DNA from: Rickettsiales bacterium | GTDB lineage: Bacteria > Pseudomonadota > Alphaproteobacteria > Rs-D84 | Assembly: GCA_031273075.1 (NCBI GenBank) | Contig: JAISSM010000059.1 | Location: 1-5,323 of the forward strand | Length of the DNA stretch: 5,323 bases | Direction of reading: 5' to 3' | Shown here: one piece after another, positions 5,214 through 5,323 of the stretch | Position numbering within the stretch: the stretch's first letter is position 1 | Layout: each line of letters begins with the position of its first letter | Made by a program: the position numbers and the translations under genes | Notes under the pieces: model-generated | Seen by the model: only the letters and a program-made list of their open reading frames with translations | Told to the model about the DNA's origin: nothing | Databases searched by the model: none

Positions 5214-5234
5214 CCCACGGGCTTACGCCCGGGG
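5214..5234 (-). repeat. Right-end hairpin of IS200/IS605 element with bulged T
   Basis: On the - strand: CCC-CGGGC, loop GTAA, GCCCG, then an unpaired T (5217), then GGG. Five plus three base pairs flank a single bulged T in the 3' arm. An extrahelical T in the subterminal hairpin is a recognition feature of the Y1 transposase in IS608, the best-known family member. Confidence 0.7.
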
Positions 5235-5237
5235 CAT

Positions 5238-5323
5238 TTAGGTAAAGTGCAGCTTAAGCTGTCCCGAATCTTTTTTGCCTTGATGCTCTATGTATTGCCT
5301 TATTATATCTTCGTTTATTCCTG
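5238..5323 (-). CDS. tnpA: IS200/IS605-type TnpA transposase (Y1 family), C-terminal fragment
   Basis: The frame is open into the window edge and ends at TAA (5240-5238), giving only the last 27 residues. The sequence (GINEDIIRQYIEHQ, then GKKD and QLKL) fits the C-terminal end of IS200-type TnpA proteins, whose common form is VGLNE-x-x-I-x-x-YI-x-x-Q...D...QL-x-L. The Tyr in YI-x-x-Q is not the catalytic Tyr, which lies further upstream, outside the window together with the HUH histidines. The full protein should be about 130-155 residues. TnpA moves the element as single-stranded DNA by a hairpin-dependent peel-and-paste reaction. Whether the gene is intact cannot be judged here. Confidence 0.8.
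   Translation of the reverse strand, partial: GINEDIIRQYIEHQGKKDSGQLKLHFT

Larger units (their letters stand above)
5206..5323 (-). mobile_element. IS200/IS605-family insertion sequence, right-end fragment
   Basis: The window ends inside this element. It contains the 3' end of a tnpA gene on the - strand and, 3 nt beyond the stop, the subterminal hairpin expected at the right end of this family. The outer boundary is inferred: similarity to the 63-bp repeat stops at 5205, so the element may end between 5206 and about 5211. These elements have no terminal inverted repeats and make no target duplication, so the edge cannot be fixed from one copy. Confidence 0.7.

Noticed and set aside
5250..5261. 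Perfect 12-bp palindrome CAGCTTAAGCTG as an operator
   Set aside because: It lies within the tnpA coding end (codons for GQLKL) and can be explained by coding; no second copy or promoter nearby.
1..5323. CRISPR array, tRNA, rRNA or riboswitch
   Set aside because: Repeats present are short heptamers or two distant 63-bp copies without regular spacers; no cloverleaf or conserved RNA gene was recognised.

Overview
The window looks like a chromosomal piece of an uncharacterised alphaproteobacterium of middling GC content. The evidence is the gene set and the protein style: a PBP5-type D-Ala-D-Ala carboxypeptidase, a DNA polymerase III delta' subunit with an alphaproteobacterial-looking Walker A region and a TatD nuclease lie in one tight operon, as they do in many Alphaproteobacteria. 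The usual tmk and metG members are absent and smpB follows instead. I cannot name a genus.

Layout: (a) Positions 1-1761, + strand, hold two exported proteins. The first (reading frame open at the left edge, so its start codon lies outside) is a modular secreted protein: signal peptide, cysteine-containing N-terminal part, Pro-rich linker, Cys-rich module, Thr/Ala linker and a phage-like lysozyme-type C-terminal domain. The second is a 160-residue exported orphan with its own sigma70-like promoter. (b) Positions 1763-1859 are a convergent intergenic zone with a 63-bp two-hairpin interspersed repeat and a heptamer tract. (c) Positions 1840-5103, - strand, are a four-gene operon read in the order dacC-holB-tatD-smpB; every junction overlaps (1, 10 and 19 nt). 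Its promoter at 5110-5138 is near consensus and predicts a leaderless mRNA. (d) Positions 5143-5323 hold a second copy of the 63-bp repeat, then the right end of an IS200/IS605-type element: a hairpin with a bulged T and the last 27 codons of tnpA.

The most unusual thing is a system of 7-bp tandem repeats of two families (CATTCTT-like and AACARTN-like) at five sites. They are not confined to spacers. They encode the hydrophobic cores of all three recognisable signal peptides in the window, the last residues and stop codon of SmpB, and the -35 box of the promoter of the second exported gene. CATTCTT repeats read open in all three frames of one strand and give the same cyclic hydrophobic peptide (ILHSSFF). 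One repeat unit is not a multiple of 3, so unit gain or loss would shift the downstream frame. The 63-bp repeat pair carries a compensatory base-pair change, which supports selection or a mechanism acting on its folded form.
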